From Quatrionicoccus australiensis (GTDB lineage: Bacteria; Pseudomonadota; Gammaproteobacteria; Burkholderiales; Rhodocyclaceae), in the NCBI RefSeq assembly GCF_020510425.1, contig NZ_JAHBAH010000001.1, positions 1,116,001-1,180,000 of the forward strand: DNA of 64,000 nucleotides, written 5' to 3'. A model generated the notes under the pieces. That model was not told the DNA's origin and ran no database searches. It saw only the letters and a list, made by a program, of their open reading frames with translations. A program made the position numbers and the translations under genes. Positions 48,070 to 58,461 of the stretch are shown here, piece after piece (position 1 is the stretch's first letter; the number at the start of each line of letters is the position of its first letter).

Positions 48070-48872
48070 GATTTCACCTCGTCTACACCACGGCGAATGT
48101 CTGCCACCAACGCCTTGACGTTGGCGCAGGCAGTTTCTGCCGTCGATTTTTCAATTTCTTCAATGATCCGGCTGCCGACGACAACCGCGTCGGCAATGCC
48201 GGCAATGCGGGCCGCCGTCGCTGCGTCACGAATGCCGAAACCGACGCCGACCGGCAGGCCGGTCTTTTCGCGGATCAGCGGCAGGCGTTCAGCCACCGCC
48301 TCGACATTCAGGGCGCCGGAACCGGTCACGCCGGCCAGCGACACGTAATAGACATAGCCGGAGGCAATTTCAGCCACCTGTTCGATGCGTTCGACACTCG
48401 AGGTCGGCGCCAGCAGGAAGATCGGATCCATGCCATGGGCTTTCATCGCGGCGCCAAAACCGGCCGCCTCTTCCGGCGGGTAATCGACGACCAGCACGCC
48501 GTCGACGCCAGCGGTCGACGCCGCCAAAGCGAACTTTTCCAGGCCCATCGCCTCGATCGGATTGGCGTAGCCCATCAGCACGATCGGCGTTTTCGCATCG
48601 GTCTGACGAAAGTCGATGACCAGTTGCAGCACCTTGCGCAGCGTCATGCCCTTGGCCAGGGCGCGCTCGGAAGCGCGCTGGATGGTCGGACCGTCGGCCA
48701 TCGGGTCGGAGAAGGGCACGCCGAGTTCGATGACGTCGGCGCCGGCTTCGACCAGCGTGTGCAGCAGCGGCAGGGTCAGCGCGACATCGGGGTCGCCGGC
48801 CGTGATGAAGGGAATCAGTGCCTTGCGGCCTTCGCCATTGAGGCGTTCGAAAGCTTGTTGGATGCGCGACAT
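48066..48872 (-). CDS. trpA: Tryptophan synthase alpha chain
   Basis: Cleaves indole-3-glycerol phosphate to indole and glyceraldehyde-3-phosphate. The 268-residue TIM barrel has the catalytic Glu in [19 protein letters not shown], the Asp in [14 protein letters not shown], and the phosphate-binding GVGFGIRD. Two bases separate it from trpB and it overlaps accD. Confidence 0.97.
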   Translation of the reverse strand: MSRIQQAFERLNGEGRKALIPFITAGDPDVALTLPLLHTLVEAGADVIELGVPFSDPMADGPTIQRASERALAKGMTLRKVLQLVIDFRQTDAKTPIVLMGYANPIEAMGLEKFALAASTAGVDGVLVVDYPPEEAAGFGAAMKAHGMDPIFLLAPTSSVERIEQVAEIASGYVYYVSLAGVTGSGALNVEAVAERLPLIREKTGLPVGVGFGIRDAATAARIAGIADAVVVGSRIIEEIEKSTAETACANVKALVADIRRGVDEVKS

Positions 48873-48874
48873 GA

Positions 48875-50080
48875 TCAGAACTGGATCCCGGATTTTTCGG
48901 CCACGGTATGCATGTCCTTGTCACCCCGACCGGAGAGGTTGACCAGCAGAATCTTGTCTTTCGGCAGCGTCGGCGCCAGCTTGGCAGCGTAGGCCAGGGC
49001 GTGGCTCGACTCGAGCGCCGGGATGATGCCTTCGAGGCGACACAGGTTGTGGAAGGCGGCGAGCGCTTCGGCATCGTTGATCGGGACATACTCGGCGCGA
49101 CCGAGATCCTTGAGCCAGGCATGCTCCGGCCCGACGCCGGGGTAATCCAGACCGGCCGAGATCGAATGCGTCTCGATGATCTGGCCATCCTCGTCCTGCA
49201 GCAGGTAGGTGCGGTTGCCGTGCAGCACGCCGGGCACGCCGGCGGTCAGAGAAGCCGCGTGACGACCGGTTTCGACGCCGTCACCGGCGGCTTCGACGCC
49301 GATCAGGCGGACGTTTTCTTCATTGATGTACGGGTAGAAGATGCCCATCGCGTTGGAACCGCCACCGACCGCGGCAATCACCGCATCCGGCTGGCGCCCG
49401 GCCATTTCCGGCATCTGCACCAGGCATTCTTCGCCGATCACCTTCTGGAAGTCGCGCACCAGCATCGGGTAGGGGTGCGGACCGGCGACCGTGCCGATGA
49501 TGTAGAAGGTGTTGTGGATGTTGGTCACCCAGTCGCGCATCGCTTCGTTGAGCGCATCCTTGAGCGTCTTCGAGCCGGATTCGACCGGCACCACGGTGGC
49601 GCCGAGCAGCTTCATGCGATAGACGTTGGCCGCCTGGCGACGCACATCCTCACTGCCCATGTACACCACGCATTCCATGCCGTAGCGGGCAGCGACCGTG
49701 GCCGTCGCGACGCCGTGCTGGCCGGCGCCGGTTTCGGCGATGACGCGCGGCTTGCCCATGCGCTTGGCGAGCATGGCCTGGCCGATGCAGTTGTTCACCT
49801 TGTGGGCACCGGTGTGATTGAGGTCTTCGCGCTTGAGATAAATCTGCGCGCCACCCAGCAGGTCGGACCAGCGCTTGGCGTGATAGATCGGCGACGGCCG
49901 GCCGACGAAGTGCTTGAGTTCGTATTCGTATTCGGCACGGAAGGCCGGATCGGCCTGCGCCGCAGCGTAGGCTGCCTTCAGTTCATCGAGGGCGCCAAAC
50001 AGCGTTTCGGCAACGAAGACGCCGCCGTAAGGGCCGAAATGGCCGCGCGCGTCGGGAAAATTGTACGGGGTATGGGACAT
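48875..50080 (-). CDS. trpB: Tryptophan synthase beta chain
   Basis: PLP enzyme that joins indole and serine. The 401-residue protein has [14 protein letters not shown], the PLP lysine in [24 protein letters not shown] and the phosphate loop [10 protein letters not shown]. The 118-base leader upstream contains two small hairpins (GGACGAaTCGTCC at 50112; CGGGTGatgcCACCCG at 50166) and a direct repeat GGTGATGCC at 50146 and 50168. No Trp-rich leader peptide is seen. Confidence 0.98.
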   Translation of the reverse strand: MSHTPYNFPDARGHFGPYGGVFVAETLFGALDELKAAYAAAQADPAFRAEYEYELKHFVGRPSPIYHAKRWSDLLGGAQIYLKREDLNHTGAHKVNNCIGQAMLAKRMGKPRVIAETGAGQHGVATATVAARYGMECVVYMGSEDVRRQAANVYRMKLLGATVVPVESGSKTLKDALNEAMRDWVTNIHNTFYIIGTVAGPHPYPMLVRDFQKVIGEECLVQMPEMAGRQPDAVIAAVGGGSNAMGIFYPYINEENVRLIGVEAAGDGVETGRHAASLTAGVPGVLHGNRTYLLQDEDGQIIETHSISAGLDYPGVGPEHAWLKDLGRAEYVPINDAEALAAFHNLCRLEGIIPALESSHALAYAAKLAPTLPKDKILLVNLSGRGDKDMHTVAEKSGIQF

Positions 50081-50111
50081 GGCAAGACTCCTGGAAAAAT
50101 TGGACGAAAAA

Positions 50112-50181
50112 GGACGAATCGTCCGTCTTCAGGGATGATTTGCCAGGTGATGCCGCCAACAGGTTCGGGTGATGCCACCCG
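50112..50181 (-). promoter_or_regulatory. Structured leader between trpF and trpB
   Basis: Two hairpins: GGACGA/TCGTCC at 50112-50124 and CGGGTG/CACCCG at 50166-50181. A direct repeat GGTGATGCC starts at 50146 and 50168. Neither hairpin has a T run. It may be a processing or regulatory region; this is inference. Confidence 0.35.
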
Positions 50182-50198
50182 CCGATTCCCGCATATTC

Positions 50199-50837
50199 CT
50201 ATCCTTCGCTGACTGCCTGATCGGCCGCGCGCACCGCGGCGACGAAGGCAGCGATTTTCGCGTGATCCTTGATGCCCTTGCCCATTTCCACGCCCGACGA
50301 GACGTCGACCGCTGCCGGGCGCACCCGGCGCACGGCATCGCCGACATTCGCAGCGGTCAACCCGCCCGAAAGCAGCAAAAAGCCCGGCAAGCCCGGCGGA
50401 ATCAGCGTCCAGTCGAAAACATGACCGCCACCGCCATAGCCTTCAACGAAGGCATCGAGCAATAAACCGCGACTCTCGGGAAACGCGCCGGCGAATTCTA
50501 CCAGATCGAGCCCCGGCCTCACCCGCGCCGCGCGCAGATAGGGGCGGGCGAACTGGCGGCAATAGGCGGGATCCTCGTCGCCGTGGAACTGCAGCAGGTT
50601 GATCGGCACCTGACGGCACACCTCCTCCACGCTTTCCGGCGCCTCATTGACGAACAAACCAACCACATCAACGAAGGGCGGAATGCGCCGAACCAGTTCA
50701 GCGGCACGCGCCGGCGTCACGTAGCGCGGGCTGGGCGGATAGAAGACGAAACCGATCGCGTCGGCACCGGCCGTCACGGCGGCGTCGACATCCTCTTCGC
50801 GGGTCAGGCCGCAGATCTTGATGCGGGTTTTAGTCAT
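50199..50837 (-). CDS. trpF: Phosphoribosylanthranilate isomerase
   Basis: Third step of tryptophan synthesis. The start MTKTRIKICGLTREED at 50837 gives 212 residues. The catalytic Cys is in KICGL and the Asp in the VFDWTLI segment; FVFYPPSPRYV and GGLTAANVGDAV are typical. Its start overlaps the truA stop (ATGA). The truA-trpF-trpB-trpA order is conserved in betaproteobacteria. Confidence 0.97.
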   Translation of the reverse strand: MTKTRIKICGLTREEDVDAAVTAGADAIGFVFYPPSPRYVTPARAAELVRRIPPFVDVVGLFVNEAPESVEEVCRQVPINLLQFHGDEDPAYCRQFARPYLRAARVRPGLDLVEFAGAFPESRGLLLDAFVEGYGGGGHVFDWTLIPPGLPGFLLLSGGLTAANVGDAVRRVRPAAVDVSSGVEMGKGIKDHAKIAAFVAAVRAADQAVSEG

Positions 50838-51622
50838 TTGAGCATGCCATCGAGAAAATCGTCTTGCGGATCGGGCAATTGCCAGTGCGCCTCGTAGATC
50901 GGGCCGCGGAAATACAGCCCATCCGGCGAGAAGGTTGGCGCCGCCGCAGTGCGGTCGCGCGCCTGCAGCAATTCGTCCATCCATTCTGCCGGCTGCGCCC
51001 CCTTGCCGATGTAAACCAGGCTACCGACCAGGTTGCGCACCATGTGATGCAGAAAGGCGCTGGCCTCGAAATCGAAGACCAGCAGATTGCCCTGCTGCTG
51101 CACATCGGCACGCCACAAGGTCTTGACCGGTGTTTTGGCTTGGCAGCCGGCAGCACGGAAGGCAGAGAAATCGTGCTCGCCGAGCAGTCGACCGGCCGCC
51201 GCCTGCATCGCCGCCAGATCGAGCGGCAGATGGAACCAGCCGACCCGCCCCTGCCACAGGCCGGGGCGCTGCGGCCGATTCATCAGCAAATAGCGGTAAC
51301 GCCGGCCGCGCGCACTGAAACGGGCATGGAATTCGGCGTCGACCGACTGCGCCCAGCGCACCGCCACACCGGCCGGCAGATGTGAATTGACGCCGCGCAC
51401 CCAGGCGCTCAGCGGCCGCTCGACCGGCGCATCGAAATGCACGACCTGGTGCGTCGCATGCACGCCGGCATCGGTCCGCCCGGCGCAGATGACGCCGACC
51501 GGCTGCCCGGCAATCGCCGCCAGCGCAGCCTCCAGCGCATCCTGCACGGTATTGCCGGAGGGCTGGCTCTGCCAGCCGTGGAAATGTGTACCGCAATACT
51601 CGATGGCGAGGGCGATTCTCAT
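50834..51622 (-). CDS. truA: tRNA pseudouridine(38-40) synthase TruA
   Basis: Makes pseudouridine at positions 38-40 of the anticodon arm. The start MRIALAIEYCGTHFHGWQ at 51622 gives 262 residues. The catalytic Asp is in CAGRTDAGVHA; RRYRYLLMNR and FLHHMVRNLVGSLVYIG are characteristic. It overlaps its neighbours on both sides by 4 bases (ATGA), so translation is coupled. Confidence 0.97.
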   Translation of the reverse strand: MRIALAIEYCGTHFHGWQSQPSGNTVQDALEAALAAIAGQPVGVICAGRTDAGVHATHQVVHFDAPVERPLSAWVRGVNSHLPAGVAVRWAQSVDAEFHARFSARGRRYRYLLMNRPQRPGLWQGRVGWFHLPLDLAAMQAAAGRLLGEHDFSAFRAAGCQAKTPVKTLWRADVQQQGNLLVFDFEASAFLHHMVRNLVGSLVYIGKGAQPAEWMDELLQARDRTAAAPTFSPDGLYFRGPIYEAHWQLPDPQDDFLDGMLK

Positions 51623-52233
51623 GACAGGATTGCCCCCAGCAACAAGCCGGCACTGGCGAGGACCAGCAGCGTATCGCGCGCCACCCAGAGCGGCAGGCTC
51701 AGATGCAGCACGGCGGGGCCGCCGGCGAAATCGGGGTCGCCAGCCAGCATTTTCTTCCAGGCGCCCTTCTCCGGCCTGACCTGCAGATTTTCCAGAACCA
51801 GCGACAGGCGTACGACAAGGCGCGCCGTATCGAAACCGAAGCATTGCAAGGGCCGCAACAGTCCCCACAAGGCGCTGACCAGGCCGTCCCGCCCGAGATG
51901 CTCGAACAGCCAGGCCAGACAGCCGAGCATGGCAACCAGGCGCGTCGCCTGCAGGGAGGCTTCGGCCATGCCTTCGTAAGTCGGCGCCCAAGGCAGATCG
52001 GCGAGCGCCTCGCCGGGCGTGTTGTAGGCGAGGATCAGCCACAGGCTGAGCAACAGCCAGCGGCCGCGCCGGATGTAGGCGAACCAGGAACGCCACAGGG
52101 TCGGGCGAGCCAGCATCAGGCCGAGCACGAGCAAGGCGAGCCCGGCATAGGCGAGAAACTGGGTGGCCAGCACGGCCGCCAGCCAGGCAATCAGGGCAGT
52201 AGTCGGATGCAAGTCGGGCTCCAAAATGCACAT
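51619..52233 (-). CDS. Putative integral membrane protein between fimV and truA
   Basis: About 200 residues with four or five hydrophobic helices (for example ALIAWLAAVLATQFLAYAG, LALLVLGLMLA, RWLLLSLWLILAY) and a charged middle. The pattern faintly recalls CbiQ/EcfT transporter subunits (WRSWFAYIRRGRWLL), but I cannot confirm it. The start is uncertain. ATG codons at 52251 and 52233 lie inside the fimV terminator hairpin. A TTG at 52224 just after it is preceded by AAGGGG 11 bases upstream and is a credible alternative. Its stop overlaps the truA start (ATGA). Confidence 0.7.
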   Translation of the reverse strand: MCILEPDLHPTTALIAWLAAVLATQFLAYAGLALLVLGLMLARPTLWRSWFAYIRRGRWLLLSLWLILAYNTPGEALADLPWAPTYEGMAEASLQATRLVAMLGCLAWLFEHLGRDGLVSALWGLLRPLQCFGFDTARLVVRLSLVLENLQVRPEKGAWKKMLAGDPDFAGGPAVLHLSLPLWVARDTLLVLASAGLLLGAILS

Positions 52234-52255
52234 GGCCCCTTGCGGGGCCATGTGC
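52223..52255 (-). terminator. Strong terminator after fimV, overlapping the next gene's start
   Basis: A perfect 12-bp stem (GCACATGGCCCC at 52228-52239 with GGGGCCATGTGC at 52244-52255) with a 4-base loop is followed on the minus strand by ATTTTGG. It lies between fimV and the membrane-protein gene whose possible start codons are inside it. Confidence 0.8.
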
Positions 52256-52273
52256 CGATCACAAGCCGTGATT

Positions 52274-55200
52274 TTACTCGCCTATGCGGCCGAGAATCGC
52301 ACGTGCCTGCTCAACGAGATCAGCAGAACCTTCGCCGACCACTTCCTGGAGCAATTCGCGCGCGCCTTCGAGATCGCCCATTTCCTCGTAGGCCTTGGCC
52401 AGATCGAGCTTGGTATTGACCTGCTCCCAATGACTGTCCTTGGCAACATCTTCCTCGGCCTCGAGCTCGGCTGCCGGCGCGGCGGCTTCAAGCGGTGCCG
52501 GCGACGGTTCGGCCGACAGATCGAGATCGATCGAGCCAATGTCGAACTCCGGCGGAATCATCGGCTGACCAAGGAATACCGAATCCGTCAGCTTGACGTC
52601 GAATTCCAGCGAATCGGCATCCGAACCCACCGTGGTTGCGGTCAATTCCGGATTATCGATTTCGATCCGGGCCGGACTTTGCGCAAACTCCTGCGCTGCA
52701 GCAGCCAGCTCCTCGTCGATCATCGGATTGACGATGGTCTGCGTCGCCGACGAACCGATGTCGAAAGCGAAATCCGCCATCGGCGGCTCGACCGGTTCCG
52801 GTTCTGGAGGTTCAGTCATGAATGCAGCCGGCGAACCGTCAACACCGACAAAGGTCGATACTGCGGCATCCTCGTCCATCCCGGACGGCATCACCATCGT
52901 GCCTTCCGGTGAAAAGTCGGGACTGGCATCAGCCACTTCCTGCGCATCGATTTCTTCGGTAGCCGGCTCTGCGCCGAGATCAAAACCGAAATTGGCATCC
53001 TCGGCCAGCATCGGCTCGTTAGCAACGACAGGCTCAGCTGCCGCGGCTGTTTCGGCCGCCGCAGCGGCATCTGCCCCAAGATCAAAATCGAGAGCATTCG
53101 GCTCGCCGGTCACGACGGTATCGACATACGGCTCTTCGAAAACCGGCGCTTCCGCCACAACCGGCACCTCCTCCGGAGTTGCTGCACCAACCGTTTCAAC
53201 CACCGGCAAACCGATGTCGAAATCAAGGCTCATTTCATCGTCGACCGTATCCGGCTGAGCCTCTTCCGCGACAACCTCGGCCTGCGGCTCGACAACCGGA
53301 ACGGAGAGAACCAGCGCATCCGGCACAGGCTCATCGGCCGGCTCGTCAAGCGCCATTACAGCAGGCAATTCGAGCTCGGGCGGCACATCGCGGGCCAGTG
53401 CTTCCGGCGTCACGATCATCGTTGCATCCGCATCAAAAGCAGACGGCTCAGCGGCATGCCCACCCGAATAAAGCGGATTGGCCGGATCGAGGCTGGCGCC
53501 CAACTCGGAAACCTTTTCCCACTCCGGACCAACACCGCCGGTCTGGGCATAGAGCTCGCTCGCCAACGTTTCGAACTGTTTCAGGCTCTTGCGATTGGCG
53601 TAGATTTCGAGCAGCTTGGCGTGAATTGCCGTGCGCTGCGGATCCTTCTGCAAGGCCTCGAGCAGGATTTCCTCAGCTTGGGTATCGCGCCCATAGGCCA
53701 TGTACACATCGGCCTCGGCCACCGGATCAACCTCATCGGTATCGATGCTACCCGGCCCGGTCTGGCTGAAATCGCCGGTCTGCGGCGCGGTGTTACCGGT
53801 GTCAATACTCTGCCCGCCGGTCATCCGGAACACCGAATTCGGGCCCAGGCTGGACGGCGAAGGGGCCGTCGTGGTTTCCGGCGAGACAACCGGCTGACGC
53901 CGGCGCTTGGCCAGGAAGTAGGCAGCCAGCAGGGCCAGGATACCGCCGCCACCAACCAGAGTCAGCGGGTTTTCAGCCAGTGCATCGATAAAGCCCGGCT
54001 CTTCCGGCTCGGGTTCCGGCGCAACAACCGGCTTGGGCTCCGGCGGCTTGGGGGCTTCGACCGGCTTTTCGGCAACCGGCTTCGGTGCTTCTTCCGGCTT
54101 GGCCTCTTCCGCAGGCTTGACTACCTCGACCGGCTTGACCTCTTCCTTGACCGGCTCGACCGGCTTGGCAACCTCGACCGGCTTGGGCGGCTCAACTGCC
54201 TTGACCGGCTCCGCCGGCTTGGCCTCTTCCTTCTTGCTGCCCGCCTGCTGCAACTCGGCCAGCTTCTGGGTCTTCAACTCGAGCAGCTTTTGCAGCTCGC
54301 CAACATTCTTTTCCAGCGAAGCCAGACGACCCTGTGCTTCCTGCAGGGCCTTGTCCTTGGCAATCAGATCAGCCTCGCTGGCAGCAGCCTTGCCGTTTGC
54401 CGCGCCCTTGGCGGGCAGCTCGGTACGCGAAACCTTGACCTGATCCTTGCTTTGCTCGGCAGGCGTGGCCTTGTCTTCAACCTTGGCGGTAATCTTGCCC
54501 GTTACCCCCTGCTGACTGGCGGACTCTTCACGCGCCGGCGCCTTGGCCGTCGCTGCAGCCAGTTTCTGGCGATAGGCATTCCAGTCGGTCGACTGGGTCA
54601 CATAGACCTTTTTCGCTTCGGCATCCGAAACCGCTTCGACCGCGCTCTTTTCCGGGATCCCGAGAATGGCACCAGCCTTCAGACGATTGATGTTCTTGCC
54701 GATGAATGCATCCGGATTATTCTGGAACAGACCAACCAGCATTTGCTCAAGCGACACGCCCTCGTATTTGGTTTCGGACGCGATCTTGCGCAAGGTATCG
54801 CCCGACTGGACGACGCGCGAATCCGCAGGCTCCGCCTTGCGTGATTCGGCCACCGGTTTGGCTGCAGGCGCTTGCCGCACCTGCGGCTGCGCCTTGACCG
54901 GAGTCGGCGCACGATTCAGGGCCGCATTGCCCCCCGGAATGGTTTCGATCACTTTGGCCTCGGCCACGGAAACCGGGCCAACCGCGCCCTTGGCGAGCAT
55001 CTCGGGAGGGTCGAGCAGGAAGGTGTATTCGCGGACCAGACGTCCGGCGGGCCAGTTCAGCTCAACCAGCATATCGAGAAAAGGTTCGTTGACCGGCCGC
55101 AACGAGGAGACCTTGATGACGGGCTGACCATTGCCGCGTTTCTCGACGACAAAGCGCAGATCACGCAAAGCCTGGGGGTAATCGACACCCGCCTGGGAAA

Positions 55201-55417
55201 AGGATTCCGGCGACGCCAGTCGCGCCGTCATGCCAGCCAGCTCATCGCGATTTGCGGCGATTTCGAGCTCCGCTCGCAGAGGCTGACCCAGCCCGGAAAA
55301 AACGGTAAGTTTTCCGAGGCCTGCCGCTTCGGCAAACCAGGGAGCAACGGACAAACATGAGGCGACAGCAAGTACCACCGCACGTTTCTTGAATTTGGAG
55401 CAGCTAGTTTCGGTCAC
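52274..55417 (-). CDS. fimV: FimV-like pole-organising LysM protein
   Basis: 1047 residues. FimV organises the cell pole and is needed for type IV pilus assembly and twitching in Pseudomonas. It has a signal peptide (to about 32), a FimV N-terminal domain (GLGKLTVFSGLGQPLRAELE onward), and a LysM domain (201-255; VVQSGDTLRKIASET). A coiled coil runs 350-392 and a Pro/Lys/Glu-rich stalk 399-474. One membrane helix spans 484-504. The cytoplasmic part is acidic (Asp/Glu/Ala/Val-rich) with TPR-like helices (DTQAEEILLEALQKDP). The C-terminal FimV domain is LDLAKAYEEMGDLEGARELLQEV. It lies between asd and truA, the standard order. Confidence 0.93.
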   Translation of the reverse strand: MTETSCSKFKKRAVVLAVASCLSVAPWFAEAAGLGKLTVFSGLGQPLRAELEIAANRDELAGMTARLASPESFSQAGVDYPQALRDLRFVVEKRGNGQPVIKVSSLRPVNEPFLDMLVELNWPAGRLVREYTFLLDPPEMLAKGAVGPVSVAEAKVIETIPGGNAALNRAPTPVKAQPQVRQAPAAKPVAESRKAEPADSRVVQSGDTLRKIASETKYEGVSLEQMLVGLFQNNPDAFIGKNINRLKAGAILGIPEKSAVEAVSDAEAKKVYVTQSTDWNAYRQKLAAATAKAPAREESASQQGVTGKITAKVEDKATPAEQSKDQVKVSRTELPAKGAANGKAAASEADLIAKDKALQEAQGRLASLEKNVGELQKLLELKTQKLAELQQAGSKKEEAKPAEPVKAVEPPKPVEVAKPVEPVKEEVKPVEVVKPAEEAKPEEAPKPVAEKPVEAPKPPEPKPVVAPEPEPEEPGFIDALAENPLTLVGGGGILALLAAYFLAKRRRQPVVSPETTTAPSPSSLGPNSVFRMTGGQSIDTGNTAPQTGDFSQTGPGSIDTDEVDPVAEADVYMAYGRDTQAEEILLEALQKDPQRTAIHAKLLEIYANRKSLKQFETLASELYAQTGGVGPEWEKVSELGASLDPANPLYSGGHAAEPSAFDADATMIVTPEALARDVPPELELPAVMALDEPADEPVPDALVLSVPVVEPQAEVVAEEAQPDTVDDEMSLDFDIGLPVVETVGAATPEEVPVVAEAPVFEEPYVDTVVTGEPNALDFDLGADAAAAAETAAAAEPVVANEPMLAEDANFGFDLGAEPATEEIDAQEVADASPDFSPEGTMVMPSGMDEDAAVSTFVGVDGSPAAFMTEPPEPEPVEPPMADFAFDIGSSATQTIVNPMIDEELAAAAQEFAQSPARIEIDNPELTATTVGSDADSLEFDVKLTDSVFLGQPMIPPEFDIGSIDLDLSAEPSPAPLEAAAPAAELEAEEDVAKDSHWEQVNTKLDLAKAYEEMGDLEGARELLQEVVGEGSADLVEQARAILGRIGE

Positions 55418-55450
55418 GGCGAAACCCTGAGCATCGAATTTGGGAGTTTC

Positions 55451-55479
55451 AAATTAACATCATGGACTTAGCAATGCAA
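55451..55479 (-). promoter_or_regulatory. Probable fimV promoter
   Basis: On the minus strand TTGCAT (55474-55479), a 17-base spacer, then TAATTT (55451-55456). The spacing is ideal and the hexamers are partly consensus. It lies between the asd terminator and the fimV start. Confidence 0.45.
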
Positions 55480-55525
55480 GCTAAACCTGCTTCTCAGAAC
55501 ATGACCTTAGACATAATTCCAACAT

Positions 55526-55553
55526 GTTAAAAACGGGGCCGCAGCCCCGTTTT
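55526..55553 (-). terminator. Terminator after asd
   Basis: AAAACGGGGC (55530-55539) pairs with GCCCCGTTTT (55544-55553), loop CGCA. A and T runs flank the stem on both sides. It ends the leu-asd transcript. Confidence 0.88.
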
Positions 55554-55569
55554 GCATGTCATAACAAGA

Positions 55570-56703
55570 TCAGGCGTCGAGCAGGATGCGCAGCATGCGG
55601 CGCAGCGGCTCGGCAGCCCCCCACAGCAGCTGGTCGCCGCAGGTGAAGGCAGCCAGGTATTCCGGACCCATCGCCATCTTGTGCAGGCGACCAACCGGCA
55701 CGGTCAGCGTACCGGTGACGGCAGCCGGCGTCAGTTCACGTTCGGAAATCTCGCGATCGTTGGGCACAACCTTGGCCCATGGATTGGCCTTGGCGAGCAT
55801 GTCGCTGATCTCGTCGAGCGGCACATCCTTCTTGAGCTTGATGGTCAGCGCCTGGCTGTGGCAACGCATCGCACCGATGCGCACGCACAGACCATCGATA
55901 GGGATCGAACCCGCCGTGCGGAAAGCCGGCTTGCCGAGGATCTTGTTGCATTCGGCACCGCCCTTCCATTCCTCCTTGGACTGACCGTTTTCGTAGGGCA
56001 CGTCGATCCACGGAATCAGCGAACCGGCAAGCGGCGTATTGCGGAAGTTCTTCTTCGGGAAGGCATCGGAACGAATGGTTTCGGCGACCTTGCGATCGAT
56101 GTCGAGAATGGCGGAAGCCGGATCGGCCAGCAGGTCGGCAACCGACGAATGGATCGCACCCATCTGGGAAATCAGCTCGCGCATGTTCTGCGCACCGGCG
56201 CCGGAGGCGGCCTGATAGGTCATGGACGTCGCCCATTCGATCAGGTCGTTCTGGAACAGGCCACCGAGGCCCATCAGCATCAGCGAAACCGTGCAGTTGC
56301 CGCCGATCCAGTTGTTGCCGCCCTTGGCCAGCGCATCCTTGATGACGTGCATGTTGACCGGGTCGAGCACGATCACTGCGTCGTCAGCCATGCGCAGCGA
56401 CGAGGCCGCATCGATCCAGTGGCCGTTCCAGCCGGCAGCACGCAACTTGGGAAAGACTTCCTTGGTGTAGTCCCCACCCTGGCAGGTGATGATGATTTCG
56501 CAGACCTTCAGGGCCTCGATATCGGAGGCATTCTGCAGGGGCAGCGAGGCCTCCTTGCCGCCGAATACCGGCGCCTTGCCGCCAGCGGCAGACGTCGAGA
56601 AATACACCGGATCGATATGGGCGAAATCGCCCTCTTCAACCATGCGCTGCATCAGCACGGAACCAACCATGCCACGCCAACCGACCAGACCAACCTTCTT
56701 CAT
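55570..56703 (-). CDS. asd: Aspartate-semialdehyde dehydrogenase
   Basis: Reduces aspartyl phosphate for lysine, threonine and methionine synthesis; it supplies the same pathway as dapB and metZ in this window. The 377-residue protein has [19 protein letters not shown] (NADP site), the catalytic Cys in [12 protein letters not shown] and the His-containing [13 protein letters not shown] segment. It is the long Gram-negative form. It follows leuB by about 50 bases in the same direction. Confidence 0.97.
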   Translation of the reverse strand: MKKVGLVGWRGMVGSVLMQRMVEEGDFAHIDPVYFSTSAAGGKAPVFGGKEASLPLQNASDIEALKVCEIIITCQGGDYTKEVFPKLRAAGWNGHWIDAASSLRMADDAVIVLDPVNMHVIKDALAKGGNNWIGGNCTVSLMLMGLGGLFQNDLIEWATSMTYQAASGAGAQNMRELISQMGAIHSSVADLLADPASAILDIDRKVAETIRSDAFPKKNFRNTPLAGSLIPWIDVPYENGQSKEEWKGGAECNKILGKPAFRTAGSIPIDGLCVRIGAMRCHSQALTIKLKKDVPLDEISDMLAKANPWAKVVPNDREISERELTPAAVTGTLTVPVGRLHKMAMGPEYLAAFTCGDQLLWGAAEPLRRMLRILLDA

Positions 56704-56754
56704 GTCATCACTCTCCGAGTCAAACCTGTTTAACGCGCCGAGGCGCTTTTGGTA

Positions 56755-57810
56755 TTACACCAGCGCCGCAAGAACCGCGTCGCCCATTTCCCTGGTGCCG
56801 ACCTTGTTGGTACCGCGCTCATAGATGTCGCCGGTACGGAAGCCCTGGGCGAGCACCTTCTTGACTGCATTCTCGACACGAACGGCCTGCTCTTCGAGAC
56901 CGAAGGTGTAGCGCAACATCATCGCGACCGACAGGATGGTCGCCAGCGGATTGGCGACGCCCTTGCCGGCGATGTCCGGCGCCGAACCGTGCGACGGCTC
57001 GTACAAACCCTTGTTCTTGTCGTCGAGCGAAGCGGACGGCAGCATGCCGATCGAGCCGGTCAGCATCGAGGCTTCGTCGGACAGGATGTCGCCGAACATG
57101 TTGCCGGTGACCATCACGTCGAACTGCTTCGGCGCCTTGACCAGTTGCATCGCGGCATTGTCGACCAGCATGTGGCTGAGTTCGACGTCCGGATACTCCT
57201 TGCTGATTTCGATCATCACGTCGCGCCAGAGTTGCGTGCATTCGAGCACGTTCATCTTGTCGACCGAACAGAGCTTGCGGTTGCGCTTCTGTGCAGACTG
57301 GAAGGCGACATGACCGATGCGGCGGATTTCCGACTCGCTGTAGACCATGGTATTGAAACCGACGCGCTCGCCGTTTTCCTCGCGGATGCCGCGCGGCTGG
57401 CCGAAATAGATGTCACCGGTCAACTCGCGCACGATCAGGATATCCAGACCGGCCACGACTTCCGGCTTGAGCGTCGAGGCATTGGCCAGTTCCGGGTAAA
57501 GGATAGCCGGACGCAGGTTGGCGAACAGGTTCAGATCCTTGCGAATACCGAGCAGGCCGCGCTCCGGACGCTTTTCGCGCGGCAGCGTATCCCACTGCGG
57601 GCCGCCGACCGCGCCGAGCAGCACGGCATCGGCTTCACGCGCCAGCTTCTGGGTGGCTTCCGGATAGGGGTTACCAGTCGCGTCGACCGCGCCCCCGCCC
57701 AGCAGGGCTTCTTCCATCTCGAACTTGAGATCGAGGGAGTTCAGAACACGCACGGCCTCGGCCGTAATTTCGGGACCAATGCCGTCACCCGGCAGAACAC
57801 AGATCTTCAT
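56755..57810 (-). CDS. leuB: 3-isopropylmalate dehydrogenase
   Basis: NAD-dependent oxidative decarboxylation in leucine synthesis. The 351-residue protein has the start [21 protein letters not shown], the YAEARPIKL-equivalent [11 protein letters not shown], the [14 protein letters not shown] signature with the metal Asp residues, and [14 protein letters not shown]. It follows leuD by 12 bases. Confidence 0.97.
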   Translation of the reverse strand: MKICVLPGDGIGPEITAEAVRVLNSLDLKFEMEEALLGGGAVDATGNPYPEATQKLAREADAVLLGAVGGPQWDTLPREKRPERGLLGIRKDLNLFANLRPAILYPELANASTLKPEVVAGLDILIVRELTGDIYFGQPRGIREENGERVGFNTMVYSESEIRRIGHVAFQSAQKRNRKLCSVDKMNVLECTQLWRDVMIEISKEYPDVELSHMLVDNAAMQLVKAPKQFDVMVTGNMFGDILSDEASMLTGSIGMLPSASLDDKNKGLYEPSHGSAPDIAGKGVANPLATILSVAMMLRYTFGLEEQAVRVENAVKKVLAQGFRTGDIYERGTNKVGTREMGDAVLAALV

Positions 57811-57822
57811 CGCTTTTCCTTG

Positions 57823-58461
57823 TTACGCAAACAGCCAGGGCTGGTTGATACGGCGCTTCTCTTCGAATTCGCGGATTTTTTCGGCATGACGCAGGGTCAG
57901 GCCGATATCGTCCCAACCGTTGAGCAGGCATTCCTTGCGGAAGGCATCGACCGCGAACGGAATGCCATAACCGTCAGGACGCACCACCAGTTGCGCCTGC
58001 AGGTCTACCACCAGTTTGTAGCCGGGCGTCGCCTCGACCTGCTGGAACAGCGCCTCGATTTCAGCGGCCGGCAGCACGATCGGCAGAATGCCGTTCTTGA
58101 AGCAGTTGTTGAAGAAGATGTCGGCGAAAGACTCGGCGATGATCGCCTGGAAACCGAAGTCGAGCAACGCCCAGGGCGCATGTTCGCGCGAACTGCCGCA
58201 GCCGAAGTTGGCGCGCGTCAGCAAAACCTGCGCACCCTGATAGCGCGGCTGGTTGAGCACGAAATTCGGGTTCTTCGGACGGCCCGAATTATCCTGCCCG
58301 GGTTGGCCGACATCCATGTAACGCCATTCGTCGAAGGCATTCGGACCGAAACCGGAACGCTTGATCGACTTCAGGAACTGCTTGGGGATGATCGCATCGG
58401 TATCGACATTATTGCGGTCGAGCGGCGCCACCAAACCATCCAGACGAACGAACTTATCCAT
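57823..58461 (-). CDS. leuD: 3-isopropylmalate dehydratase small subunit
   Basis: Swivel-domain partner of LeuC. The 212 residues have [21 protein letters not shown] and [35 protein letters not shown] sequence ([14 protein letters not shown]). Its ATG overlaps the stop of the small lipoprotein gene by one base. It is placed between that lipoprotein and leuB. Confidence 0.97.
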   Translation of the reverse strand: MDKFVRLDGLVAPLDRNNVDTDAIIPKQFLKSIKRSGFGPNAFDEWRYMDVGQPGQDNSGRPKNPNFVLNQPRYQGAQVLLTRANFGCGSSREHAPWALLDFGFQAIIAESFADIFFNNCFKNGILPIVLPAAEIEALFQQVEATPGYKLVVDLQAQLVVRPDGYGIPFAVDAFRKECLLNGWDDIGLTLRHAEKIREFEEKRRINQPWLFA

